Assembly: GCA_910584915.1 (NCBI GenBank)
Contig: CAJUDM010000002.1
Span: 62,001-126,000 of the forward strand
Direction: 5' to 3'
Origin: an uncultured Lachnospiraceae bacterium
GTDB taxonomy: Bacteria > Bacillota > Clostridia > Lachnospirales > Lachnospiraceae
Length of the DNA: 64,000 nt
Both the position numbers and the translations under genes were made by a program. The notes beneath the pieces were generated by a model, which worked only from the letters and a program-made list of their open reading frames with translations, did no database searches and was not told the DNA's origin. Positions 44,294 through 55,300 of this stretch are shown one piece after another. The stretch's first letter is position 1, and every line of letters starts with the position of its first letter.

Positions 44294-45001
44294 TTAACCT
44301 TTCAGCGAAATCGTCAGTTCCCCGCCAAACGTGCCTGTCGTAAATCTCTCATTCGTCAGCAAGGCTTCCTTACTGACCATATATTTGAACGGGAACAGAT
44401 ATACGGAATTCTCCAATTCCAACAAAGAATAATATCCGGCATTATCAATTTTCATCATTGCTAACAGCATGAAGTTTACAATCTCCGGTTTCGTATATTC
44501 ATGCTTCTTCACTGAATACACGCCCGTCTTCTCGCTGTCCAAAGCTTCCAGTGCTTTCAGTGTCGCAATCAGCTTATCGCTGGAGTGAAAAAGGGTGGAT
44601 CTCTCTCCCCATTCATCAAAGAGCTTCTGTTTCAGCTGCTTAGTCGTAATGGTCTCTTCAAATTCACTGATTTTCCCAATTAACCGGCACATATCCTGAA
44701 ATACTGGATAGGCCGCCAGCATCATACACCAGTGAACCGGCAATGCATAATCAAAATCCTTCTGAAATAAACGCAACGCCTCATCCCTGATCGCCGCTGT
44801 ATAGTCATTCTCATAAACCCAGATATTCATCAAGATCTCTCTGGTCTTCCTGATGTTCGTTGGGCTTGTTATCTCAAATCTCAAATACTCATTGAGCCGA
44901 TCTTTTATTTCATTTTCATCTAAACCTTCCACATACAACCTGGCAACTTCATTCAGCCAGTGAAATTTCAGATTTCTTGATAGGCCTACCATCTTAGCCA
45001 T
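44294..45001 (-). CDS. BrxA-like protein of BREX-type locus
   Basis: This 235-residue helical protein has no catalytic motif. Visible blocks are FHWLNEVARLYVEGLDENEIKDRL, LPVHWCMMLAAYPVFQDMCRLIGK and EWGERSTLFHSSDKLIATL. Its size, helical make-up and place after pglZ match BrxA (DUF1819), which binds DNA in BREX systems and follows pglZ in the type 3 order. Direct family recognition is moderate. The start overlaps the pglZ stop by 8 bp after GGTGGAT. Confidence 0.6.
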   Translation of the reverse strand: MAKMVGLSRNLKFHWLNEVARLYVEGLDENEIKDRLNEYLRFEITSPTNIRKTREILMNIWVYENDYTAAIRDEALRLFQKDFDYALPVHWCMMLAAYPVFQDMCRLIGKISEFEETITTKQLKQKLFDEWGERSTLFHSSDKLIATLKALEALDSEKTGVYSVKKHEYTKPEIVNFMLLAMMKIDNAGYYSLLELENSVYLFPFKYMVSKEALLTNERFTTGTFGGELTISLKG

Positions 45002-46460
45002 TGTTATCCACCGCCTTTATCTTAATGAACGGCACGATCACTTCATCAATTGTGATGCCGCCGTGGTTCATAACCTCTTCACCCTTCGCATCGAAGGAAC
45101 CTCCGATTCCGCAAATCAAATAATCAAACTGCTTGTCAAGGTAATACTTCGGATATTCTATCAGTCCCGGATACTTCTCCATAATAGCAGGCTTATCAGC
45201 AAAGTCCTTCAGCACCACCATTCTGTGGCTCTTTGTCTCTGTTTCCACACCGGATTTCATCAGCTTGCCTATTCCTGTACATGGAGTATTTCCATGATCA
45301 GCACTGATGTAGACATCAAATCCCGCCTTCAACATCCTCCGAACCATTCCGATCAATTTCCCCTGCTTCATCAACAGTGTGATATCGTTATACATTCCGG
45401 TTCGCCCCTGAAGCTGTCCATGAACCATATCGTCTACGTCATTTACGATAATGGCTGCACAGGAAACAGCCGCACCAAACTCTGTATCATATCCTCTCTC
45501 ATATCCGATCTGAACATCTGCATACCCCATGCTTCTCGCACATTCAGTAAATTCCTTCTTTTCTTTGCTCTGGCTCCACGGATTTTCAAGTTCCCTCGGA
45601 AACTTATTAGAAAGCAGACACTGTCTTGATACAGATGTAACCGTTGGGATCATCGCCATCGCATGTGCGTGGTCATACTTGATATCATCAAATGATCTGG
45701 ACAGAATCTTCCAGTCAAATTCAGACATTCCGTCCATGACGATGATCACAAACTTCTTGCTGTGATAATGCATATAATCCATCATACGGCTAACAAGCAC
45801 CGGCGTATCTTCCGCCATCTCAGTAGACAGCTTTCCATAGTCCTTCAGTATGAAATCTATAAAGGGACGACAAATCTCTTCAATATCAACCGATAAACCA
45901 TACTGTTCTGCCAATACATGGATGGAGGCCTTCAGTCTGGCAACAGCAAACCAATCGCGATATGTTTTTGCAGCACCTGCTGCCCTTTCAAGTTCATGAC
46001 AGAGGTTATCAACAAATATCTTCACATTTGATTTTCCCCTGACTGTATCCCGGATAAAAGCTTCTGTGTCCTTATATCCGGTCAAATCCGAAAAATTCTT
46101 CCGATAAGCCATCGTAAGAAGATCCATATCCAGCTCCGGATCATTCTGAACAGACACTGCATTCAACTTAGGAAATAATCTTCCGATACTGATCTTTGTC
46201 GTTCTGAAAAGCTTCTGCACATCATACGGAATATAAACTCTGGGCTTTGCTATCATCAGGTATTTTCCTATTCCGTTCTTAACCTGCCCTTCAATCTTCG
46301 ACCGATAGAGCAAATCATTTTCATAGCGTATAACCGTAAATCCATGCTCAGCAAAATATGTGCTATATTCAGTTTTCTCTTCCAGCCCGTCTTTATCAAT
46401 CAGCAGCACATTCTTTTCGTATTCTGCTGAAGATATCTCATAAACGTAGGCTCCAAACAT
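44994..46460 (-). CDS. pglZ: PglZ, alkaline phosphatase superfamily protein of BREX
   Basis: This protein of about 488 residues carries the PglZ domain, found in BREX and related phage-defence systems. The metal-binding core is visible as IIVMDGMSEFDWKIL (near 246) and ISADHGNTPCTGIGK (near 382). The N-terminal 200 residues are helical. The C-terminal GEEVMNHGGITIDEVIVPFI is typical. I chose the ATG at 46460, 9 nt after GGAGG, which starts just after the stop of the broken helicase; a longer frame from 46541 overlaps it. Confidence 0.88.
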   Translation of the reverse strand: MFGAYVYEISSAEYEKNVLLIDKDGLEEKTEYSTYFAEHGFTVIRYENDLLYRSKIEGQVKNGIGKYLMIAKPRVYIPYDVQKLFRTTKISIGRLFPKLNAVSVQNDPELDMDLLTMAYRKNFSDLTGYKDTEAFIRDTVRGKSNVKIFVDNLCHELERAAGAAKTYRDWFAVARLKASIHVLAEQYGLSVDIEEICRPFIDFILKDYGKLSTEMAEDTPVLVSRMMDYMHYHSKKFVIIVMDGMSEFDWKILSRSFDDIKYDHAHAMAMIPTVTSVSRQCLLSNKFPRELENPWSQSKEKKEFTECARSMGYADVQIGYERGYDTEFGAAVSCAAIIVNDVDDMVHGQLQGRTGMYNDITLLMKQGKLIGMVRRMLKAGFDVYISADHGNTPCTGIGKLMKSGVETETKSHRMVVLKDFADKPAIMEKYPGLIEYPKYYLDKQFDYLICGIGGSFDAKGEEVMNHGGITIDEVIVPFIKIKAVDNNG

Positions 46461-46464
46461 CTCC

Positions 46465-48218
46465 CTACGCCTCCAATCTGACAAGTAATGATAATCGGAA
46501 ATCAGGATATACCTGCTTTCCCTTAGCAAAGCTTTTCTCAATTTCCTCCCGTTCTCTTTCCAATCTCAAAAGACGGGATTTTCTAATGTTATCAATGCCA
46601 ATATGATCTGCCGCCTCTGTCCTCAGCTGTAAAGCATACATATATTTGTTATAGGATTCCTGATTCTTCTGCAACTGCTTCTCCCGCAGATCCACAAAAG
46701 TGTCATAAGCAAAATCCATACTAATCTTTTCCAGTGTTTCATAATCCTCAGCCGTCAGATTCGGGACTTCACTGACAGTCAACCTGGAATTTGCATCCAG
46801 AAATTGTTCCATGATCCGCTTCCCCGCCATCGGTCTAAGCACAAAATCCTTATTAACAAAAATCGGCACGAACCGCCTGCTGTTATCCTCATCGGAAATA
46901 GACAGTTCCCAAAGCATAAAGAAGCCTTCCTCATTCGGGAAGTTCTTTATCCCTACAGACAGAATCGGCGACATGCGATCCTGAATGATATCTGTTTTCA
47001 AGCGTTTGGTGATCTCCGAATTAGTCATCCCGATCCGGTCGATCAGAGTTGATTCCTGTCCCTGCCAGCCATTGTAATAAGCAAGCATCAGCCTTAGAGC
47101 AGCATCCACATCAAAATCGGATTCCTGACCAACCAATACCTGCAGATCCTTTTCCTCTCGAATGATCTCTTTATACTGATTGGAGTTTTTAAGCTGCTGT
47201 CGCATCTCAGATTCTATAGGTCTTAAACTCTCTTCCAACTTATATGGCTTAGCAATCGTATTCATGTAAGCATCGGTAAAGTCACATTCTGCCACTTCAC
47301 TGTCCAGCACATCAGAATACTTATCAACACCCATCTCCGCCAGAATTACGGATAGTTTTTCTTCCAGCACTTCTCTGACACGATTCTCAACCGTATCGGT
47401 AATGATGAAATTGTATATATGTACATCCCTCTTCTGACCAATACGATCTGCACGACCACACCGTTGCTCAATCTTCATTGGATTCCACGGCAGGTCATAA
47501 TTGATCATGATATTTGAAAACTGAAGGTTCAAACCTTCACCACCGGCATCAGTAGAAATGAAGATACTGGTTTTCTCGCGGAATTCTCGGAGAGCATCAT
47601 TTCTTTCTTCAATGCTCATTCCTCCATTCAAAATAAATACGGTATAACCTTTGTTTTCAAGAAGTTTTTGCAGATATGCCTGTGTTGCCACAAACTCTGT
47701 AAAAACAATGATCTTCTGATCCGGTTCAGCATTCAGTATGGAATCGATCGTGTCTGTCAGCGCCTCTACCTTCACATCGGAATTGCGTCATCAAACCTGT
47801 CGGGCATACAACCAACACCCGCTTGACCAGCCCTCTGGTCCTAAATTCCGGCTTCAATTGTTTTTCCAAGACCGACCTCATCCGCCAAGATATAGCGGAT
47901 CGTATTACTCTCCATTGCCCTGTTCAGCACATGGAGCTGATGCGGCAGAGGAATAACACCACTGGCCAAAGAAGACAACAACCCTCCGGCTGTCTCATTC
48001 TTAATCTTAGAAAGCAGCGTCACATACCGCAGATAATTCTCATCATAGGTATTTGTCCCACCGTCTTCCTTCAGCTGATCCGCAGTAACCTTGTACACGG
48101 TGCCGGTGGCAGGATTAAATACCCTGTAGGATGTGTATCCCCAAGCTTTTATTTTCTCTAATATCTGTACGCTTGCGCTGTTCGATGTATCAAACGCAAA
48201 TTTACCTGTTTCCAGCAC
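46465..48218 (-). pseudogene. broken SNF2-family helicase (BrxHII-like)
   Basis: The gene starts at a GTG (48218) after GAGGTG and reads to the Walker A motif YILADEVGLGKTIEAGI, where the frame breaks. In a second frame RGLVKRVLVVCPTGLMTQF continues (motif Ia), then the sequence jumps straight to the helicase C-terminal domain (46465-47775) with KIIVFTEFVATQAYL, FISTDAGGEGLNLQ and QRCGRADRIGQ. The DEXX-box region, normally several hundred residues, is deleted. SNF2 helicases take this place in type 3 BREX. The product would lack the ATP-hydrolysis core, so the helicase is almost certainly inactive. Confidence 0.85.
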
Positions 48219-48244
48219 TATATCACCTCATGTCTACTGTACAA

Positions 48245-49717
48245 TTACTCTCCAGCGACTCTCCAAAGTCCGTTTTTCTTCGCTCCCTCGCGATAAATCA
48301 CATGACTATCAGATAGCTTTTTCATAATCCGCTGAACCTTTGACCTGGAAAAACCGGATCTCTCGGATATACTCTCTTGGCTTATACTTGGATCGACCTT
48401 TATAAGTTCAACAATGATTTTTTCATCCCCATTTAAAGCGTCATTTATAGCTTCATTTAAAGCCCCATGTGAAGCTTTATCTGATGTTTTATTTCTATGC
48501 GCTGTCCGTTCATCGATATTATTTCGCAGAATAAGCTTTACCGTGTTTGGCGTTTCAATGTATTCCGGAGCAGGCAAGCCCGCATCGGCCATGTCTGAAT
48601 AAATCTTTTTAACGCCCTCATTCAGTTCGCGCACCCATTCAAACTCCGTCATAACTCTTGCAATCGTCTTATTCCGCGAGAATCGTGTGTATGAAATATT
48701 GTCAGCTGTCACAATATTCGGGAAGCGTCCAGGGCTCTCAATCTCCAGCCTGTCATCATACATACTGACCTTGATAAACTGCCCAGAAGCCGCGTAGTCA
48801 CGATGTGCAACGGCATTGATAATACCCTCAAGCCAAGGGAATTCCGGGTATTCCGGACTCTCGACAAATTTACCACTACCATGTTCTTGTTTTGTAAACA
48901 CGCGGAGCTGATCCGCAATAAAAGCCTTGGCCGCATCAACCAGCCGTAAGATAGGCTCATCAATGCTTTTATCCTTCACGACATTATAGTTCGCACCGAC
49001 CTGCATCTCACGACCATCAATCCGAATAAACCTAATACGGCAGTTCATATTAAACCGCATGATGTTCTTCGCAAAGAGCAATACAGCAGCATTTGTCAGA
49101 TATTCAATTCCGTCTCTTCTCTGTATGAAACCTCTAGCCCCAAGTACCTGATGCGTATCAATGCTTCCTGCTCCGATTCGCTCCTTATAGGCCTTAATCA
49201 ATTCCTGATCCAGATCTTCAAGAGTCACACTCTGATTGATCTCATCCTCGAAATGACGGGATCCCTTTGCATATTCCAGATTGCGAAGGTTCTCTCCCAA
49301 CATTTCTTTTGACTTATCGCCTATCCTCAGATATGTTCTGTCGTTCGATGTACGGATCACCTGGTCAATGCTTGGCTCAATATGAAGCAGAAGTATCCTA
49401 TCCTGTTCGCCGTTCTCGTTGGTGATATCAAAAAATTCTTCCCGATATCGCGGCATCGGACGGCAACAATCCTTCGGAGTATTGATGAATTCATTAATTT
49501 TAACATCGCCGCAGGAATTGATTCCTTCCAATGTCCGTTTCTTATCACTGATACCAATCACCAGCGTCCCACCGTCAGCGTTTGCAAAGGCTGAAATATG
49601 CGGTGCAAGATCAGATACCTTGATCTGTCCGGATTTCCGGTCAAAATATTTATTTTCACTTTCCGTCTGCATATACTCCAAAGTGAGCAGCGGATTGATC
49701 TTTGAAACAATACTCAT
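48245..49717 (-). CDS. AlbA/Schlafen-type ATP-binding regulator
   Basis: This 490-residue protein has an N-terminal AlbA_2 (Schlafen-like) domain (about 15-130; ESENKYFDRKSG, FANADGGTLVIGISD, and RTYLRIGDKSKEM). A GHKL-type ATP-binding domain follows (about 260-390; GIINAVAHRDY, IESPGRFPN, RNKTIARVM), and a winged-helix C-terminal end (SQESISERSGFSRSKVQRIMKKLSD). Such proteins are often annotated as RecG-like or regulators. It sits between the methylase and helicase of the BREX-type locus, where no such gene occurs in the textbook type 3 order. A GGGGT site precedes the ATG. Confidence 0.85.
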   Translation of the reverse strand: MSIVSKINPLLTLEYMQTESENKYFDRKSGQIKVSDLAPHISAFANADGGTLVIGISDKKRTLEGINSCGDVKINEFINTPKDCCRPMPRYREEFFDITNENGEQDRILLLHIEPSIDQVIRTSNDRTYLRIGDKSKEMLGENLRNLEYAKGSRHFEDEINQSVTLEDLDQELIKAYKERIGAGSIDTHQVLGARGFIQRRDGIEYLTNAAVLLFAKNIMRFNMNCRIRFIRIDGREMQVGANYNVVKDKSIDEPILRLVDAAKAFIADQLRVFTKQEHGSGKFVESPEYPEFPWLEGIINAVAHRDYAASGQFIKVSMYDDRLEIESPGRFPNIVTADNISYTRFSRNKTIARVMTEFEWVRELNEGVKKIYSDMADAGLPAPEYIETPNTVKLILRNNIDERTAHRNKTSDKASHGALNEAINDALNGDEKIIVELIKVDPSISQESISERSGFSRSKVQRIMKKLSDSHVIYREGAKKNGLWRVAGE

Positions 49718-49742
49718 AATAGTACCCCGCTTTTACCTGTCA

Positions 49743-52304
49743 TTATACGCGACTCAGACTGATGTCATAATACATCAGAATGTTCGGATCTTCCTGAACG
49801 GTCTGCTCCGGAAGACGTTCTGCCATATCCACAATTGCTTGATAATTTTTATCTTTCCAGAGTCGTGCAAGCCCTACACGAATAGCCTCTGAGCGGAAGA
49901 GTTTCAATTTGCCTTTTGATGCAAGATATCCTTCAAACTCTTTCCAAAGCTTCTTTTCACGAAGTTTTGCTACATCACCCTCCTTCTTTATATCCGGAAT
50001 ATACCATCTACCTTTTTCATCCTGCAAAAAATTTTCCTCTAACATAACTGCTAATTCTGGCATTGATTCATATTGATCAACTATCTTTACTTCCTGCATA
50101 AACCTAGGCTGCAAATCTGCATATGTCTGTGGATTGTCAAGTTTCTGATATAGCCAGGCTATCGCCGTTTTTTCGTTTGTAACAAATAAACTATACTGTA
50201 TCGGCTCTACATCTGTTTTTATCCGGGCAATATCATATTCATTAACCTGATCCGGAAGGAAATACATTCCATCTCGCTTAAGAAATTTTTCGTCCAGCCC
50301 TCGATAGAAATCTATCGCATCAATCGGTACTGGCATTCCCTTCATAATGTGATATGCAACCATTCTGTCGAAAAGAAGGTAATCTTGCCTTTCGGAAATT
50401 ATCTCTATCTTATCATTTTGTATAACAACAGTTGGTATATTTGATAAATGCTGTCTGACAAAAGCCCATGCAGTTTCTTCAGTTCCTGCATTTTTCTCAA
50501 AATCACGTTCAAACTGAACCATGGGTTTATAAGCAGAAATTACTAAATCCTGCTTTACCGCTCTATTGCTCATGACTTGCTTAAAACTTCCTTGTTTTTT
50601 GTCAAGCGTTCTTACATCTGCAATAATGAACCCGGCTCTCAATAATGCTTCTTGAATTGCATTCCATACGGAGTTTTTTGAATTGTGAAATTCAACCGTC
50701 ATCCAACGATTTGGTTTCAATACCCTATAGTATTCGCGGAAGCATTTCGTCATCAGGTTCTGATATTCTACTAATCCCTTTTTTTGAATCACATTCATAA
50801 TAGCTTCCGTCTTATTGTTTGTAAGTACACCATACCAAGCCTCCCACATAAAGCTCAATTCAGAGTAATTCAAGTTTGCTCCAAATGGCGGATCTGTGAA
50901 AATATAATCAATAGATAAATTTGGAACTGTTAATTCTGTTGTCGATCCCGTTGATATAATTATGCTTTCATCCCCTCTGGTTTCACCTTCATAGACATTA
51001 TTCAGATGTTTTATTTTATTTTCCAGAATATAACGAGGCGTCACTTCTACTACTTGCGAAGCAATGTAAAGAGTTCCGCTAAGGTACTGATTCACCTGAG
51101 AATAATGTGATGGAACATACCGTGCGATTTTAGACATCCCCATCAAAATTTGCTCGAATGTAAATGTTAAAGTCTGTCTTTCTGGCGTGTCATATTTAGC
51201 CAAATTGTTATATACAACAGAAATAACATAAAGATTTCTCTTGGTATAAAACTGATGCAAATACTTAATCCCATGCGATTTTCGTGGTTGATTAGTATTG
51301 TAACCTTCAGGTAATTTGATAAAAGGAACTTTATAAGGCAATGACATACCCGCTATTTCTTCTATTTTCCTGATGTCCTCAGCATCCGGTTTTTTTTCGT
51401 ATTTTTTCCCATTATAAGAGTAGTTTATTAAAACAGGGACTTGTTTTGCTATCTCCGTTGTCTGTCTTAATAGTTCATCATATACATACTCTTTTGCACG
51501 TTCACACTCTCCCTTTTTTAGTTTCCGCGAACAGCGAGAGCAAATAAACGCATCTCTTAAGTTTTCAGAAGATTTCTGCACCTCAGTGAAAATAATCTCC
51601 TCACCACAAGTAGGGCATATAAAAACATCCGACCAAACAGTATAATTTATAATGCCTTCTTTCTTCACAGTATCAAGAACTATCTGCCCCTCTGTTGAAT
51701 TATTTGCATGATTTGTCTTATATACCCAGCCATACTCTTCTTCACTCTTTCTCAATACTTCTTTAGCATGTTTATCATACCATAACGAATCCACTTCAAC
51801 ATTATGCCCATACGTTATAAATGTTGCTGCCGGAGATAAATCGTTTAAAATTGCTTTTCTTTTTCCCCATCTAACCGATGGCATCTCGTGTTCTATCCGC
51901 AGTTTAAAAGCAACTTCTGGGTTTCCACAATTTCTTACTGCCACACCCGTCATTCCACTCCCACTGAAACCATCCAAAACAACATCTCCTGGATTTGTAT
52001 AATGAAGAATATAGCGCATAATTGCCTTAGGCGGAACTTTGGTATGATAATTATGAGATCCATAAATAGGATCATTTTTACCTTCGCTAACATCCGCTGT
52101 GAATGGCTCCCGATGATAGTCATCGCTTTCTTCATCATAAGGAGTTCCATTCTCTACAATAAACTCTTCTATAAATAAATTAGGGCAAGCCGTATAATAT
52201 GGCGCATCTGAAAGCGCAATAATATCCTCATCGTCTGCAATTGGAAATCCTTCTATATCTCGGACTTTATCAAGATCAGCTTTTGTTAATTTTCTTGATT
52301 CCAT
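49743..52304 (-). CDS. BREX-type adenine-specific DNA methyltransferase with zinc ribbon (PglXI-like)
   Basis: This 853-residue methyltransferase has the AdoMet motif DVVLDGFSGSGMTGVA (near 115) and the catalytic DPPF motif (TDPPFGANLNYSELSF, near 465) in the order of beta-class amino-methylases. A Zn-ribbon-like insertion carries CPTCGEEI and CSRCSRKL (about 225-265). A partly duplicated or extended C-terminus ends in DKNYQAIVDMAERLPEQ. In BREX the methylase marks self DNA, here on adenine by inference. It begins 3 bp before the large ATPase stop. The target site is unknown. Confidence 0.85.
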   Translation of the reverse strand: MESRKLTKADLDKVRDIEGFPIADDEDIIALSDAPYYTACPNLFIEEFIVENGTPYDEESDDYHREPFTADVSEGKNDPIYGSHNYHTKVPPKAIMRYILHYTNPGDVVLDGFSGSGMTGVAVRNCGNPEVAFKLRIEHEMPSVRWGKRKAILNDLSPAATFITYGHNVEVDSLWYDKHAKEVLRKSEEEYGWVYKTNHANNSTEGQIVLDTVKKEGIINYTVWSDVFICPTCGEEIIFTEVQKSSENLRDAFICSRCSRKLKKGECERAKEYVYDELLRQTTEIAKQVPVLINYSYNGKKYEKKPDAEDIRKIEEIAGMSLPYKVPFIKLPEGYNTNQPRKSHGIKYLHQFYTKRNLYVISVVYNNLAKYDTPERQTLTFTFEQILMGMSKIARYVPSHYSQVNQYLSGTLYIASQVVEVTPRYILENKIKHLNNVYEGETRGDESIIISTGSTTELTVPNLSIDYIFTDPPFGANLNYSELSFMWEAWYGVLTNNKTEAIMNVIQKKGLVEYQNLMTKCFREYYRVLKPNRWMTVEFHNSKNSVWNAIQEALLRAGFIIADVRTLDKKQGSFKQVMSNRAVKQDLVISAYKPMVQFERDFEKNAGTEETAWAFVRQHLSNIPTVVIQNDKIEIISERQDYLLFDRMVAYHIMKGMPVPIDAIDFYRGLDEKFLKRDGMYFLPDQVNEYDIARIKTDVEPIQYSLFVTNEKTAIAWLYQKLDNPQTYADLQPRFMQEVKIVDQYESMPELAVMLEENFLQDEKGRWYIPDIKKEGDVAKLREKKLWKEFEGYLASKGKLKLFRSEAIRVGLARLWKDKNYQAIVDMAERLPEQTVQEDPNILMYYDISLSRV

Positions 52305-52306
52305 GA

Positions 52307-55300
52307 TTATTCCTCATCTTCCCTGCGCTTCACAACGATACGAAGGTTACGGGTATCCTTGCCTTTAGTATACCCTGCAATGATATCATTTATCTTTGCC
52401 TTGAAAGAACTCTCCTCCATCGGTGGAAACTTCTCCAATTTGCACATTAATTCTTCTGTGTCAATGACTATTGGCTCAATTCCATTTATCAACGTATTGA
52501 TACTATTTACAAAAAAATCATCCACCCTTTTCGGCAGCTTACCGGAAGAAACAAAATCATCAATCTCTTTCGCCTCCTGCGCCTTCAGGAACTTCTTCTG
52601 ATCCAAAATAATCGGATCAGACAGCGTATCCAGCAGCATCTTGGTCCACTCATTTACCATAAGATCGATACGTTCTTCCATTTGCTCCATCTGACCGGCC
52701 ACATTCTTTGCCTTATCCTCCAGACTAAAGCGACAGTGCGGGCAAATCGGACTACTCTTAAGATCCTGCGGAGTCAGGCTATAGCACACCCTCAGCTCAG
52801 CCATATTTTGCTCCAATTCAGAAAGCTTTGCACCAGAAAGAATCTCGATGCCTCTCAGCTTTCTAAGATTGCTGAGAGCCTGTCCCTCCTGAATCTTTCC
52901 GCGACGTTTCGCATCATCAATACCCAGTCTTTTTTTCTTATGCTCATTGAAGTATATGTCAATATATTTTTCCTTGATCTTACCCAGCTTCATCATAACC
53001 TTACCGGCAGCAACCTCACCGGCGATACCGTTCATAATACTGTCGCGGATCTCTCTGAAATCTGCCTTGCCGCCTTCAATAGCAGTCTTCATATCCGTAC
53101 CCAGATTGATAAATTCAATAGAAGAAATGTATGTTACGACATCCTGACATTCCGTCTTAAAAGTAATATATTCCGGGATCCTTTTAAGGAGTTTGATCTG
53201 CCTATCCAGTTCCTCAATCTGCTCATAGGACAGCCCAAAGTTATTCAACTTTGCAGGCGTATTGAATTTAACCTGATAGTTGCTGAATTCATTTTTCACA
53301 GCGCCAGCAGCACTTCGCATCCTATTAATCTGTTGCTGACTGGCAAGCGGCTCTCCCCACAATTCAAATCCATCTGTCAGTTTTCTGTCTGCCAGAACAG
53401 CGCCATTTCTTATTTCCTGAGCCTTTTTCAAGAGCTCTGCCACACCCTTCTCACGGTCATTTGGATTATCAAGAAGCGCAGGATTAATATCCAGCACTTC
53501 AAACAGTTTCTTAAGTTCTGCCATAGACAGCTGTGCCGGTCTGGACAAATATTTGAACTCATAAAGTGCAGAAGCATAAATCTTCGGAACCTGATCCAAA
53601 TTTGAGGCAGTAAGTGTACTTCCATCTTTCAGCGTGATAACCGCATAACCTGCGTATACCAAAGCCAAAAATATAATAGGTGTAAATATACTATTGATTT
53701 TAAACTCTTTATCTATAAAATCAATTTGACCATCAAAAGTTATCTCCTCAACAAAAATATCAGAATAATTTAGTACACCTTTCGGTTGCAGTTTCTTCAG
53801 CATATCGATATAATGAGATGCATACACGGAACCCTCCGGACAAATTCTATCTCCATCTAGAATTCCGAAACTCTGTAGCATCGCTGTTGCCTGCTGGTTC
53901 TTCCTGCCTGCAAAATAATCGAAAGCTGCTCTGACATTTTCCGCCTGATTCTTTCTGGTAATCTTTGTCTTCATAACAGGATATCCCGGATAAATGGTTT
54001 CAAAATATTCATCCAAACAGATGGAAGACACCAAATCAATGGTATCCTTGAATGTCATATCCCTGTTGTATTTGCCTTTCAAAACCTCAATCAACTGCTT
54101 CATATGACATTTATAAGTAACATTGAAACAGGTATTCTTATTTTCACCCAGATACTTCTCAAGCTTCTTCTTAAGAATCGCTGCCTTCCCCAGATAAGCA
54201 TCCTTATCTTTGCCTTCGCTGATATCCGCCTGTGTATTCGCCGCCGCATATAACCGTAAATCTTCTTTAAAAACATCATTGCCCCGGAAATAAAAAAATA
54301 CTTCATCCTCTCGATTTCGCACATCTCCGCTCACATCGCCAAATGGCGGCATAATGTAAATATAAAAATCCCGCCTCGGCTGAGCAGTACTTCTTTCTCC
54401 CGGAAGTCCCATAAATAAATATCCTTCACGAAAGATATTATGAGAATCCCAGTTGAGATCATACTGATAAATTTCAAAACCGGGCACATATTGACGGGCA
54501 TCCCAGTCCAGACGGCCATAAACCACTTTATAGAAGTAACGATTCAACTCACTCTCCGCCATCATGGAGGCTCTCTGTTTAACCCTTTCATCATAATCAA
54601 CGACCTTATCCACATCAATGTAATATTGATTATTTGCCTCATTATAGATGATGAACTGACCGGAAACCGTCTTCATAATTTCCCGCAATGCTGCATTGAC
54701 CGCGCCCAAAAGGAAGTCCGCATCCTGCTCCGGCATCGGAAGATACAAACACAGATCGTCTTTCAAATTCTCAGCAGTCAAACCGAACTGTACATCCAGT
54801 CCGTTTGTCGTAAGGCGATGTACGCTCAGCGCATATATAATCTGCTTTGCCATCGGCTTATAGACAGCTTTTGCAAAGGACCTGTTGATGATCTCTTCCA
54901 ACTGTCCGCTGGCATCAATCACACGACTGATAGTTACATCACTCTTTAGCAGACCGTTTGACTTAATAGCGGGCCAGTAATCGTCAAAAGAAATAACACC
55001 CGGCGCATCTTCCGGAACCTCCTCATCAAAAATATCTTTGATTGTCAAAGAGATATTTTTCAGAATATGCCTGTTTTCAATGGCATAAATCTTATTAAAC
55101 ACATCAATATAGGAAGGATGAATCGGAAACAAATTTACGAAATCCTCCATCTTCGAAGACATGCCGCCATACAATCCCGAAAACTTCTCCAGATGTTGCC
55201 GGATCATCGCCTTCTGTTCCGGAGTCTTCTTCAAAATACGCTCTGACACAACATAAGCTGTTGCTTCCTTTGTGATGATGATCTGCGTGAAACGATCCCC

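Noticed and set aside
52682..53605. 307-codon open frame on the + strand inside the BrxC-like gene
   Set aside because: It is antisense to a gene with clear ATPase motifs and shows no family signs of its own.
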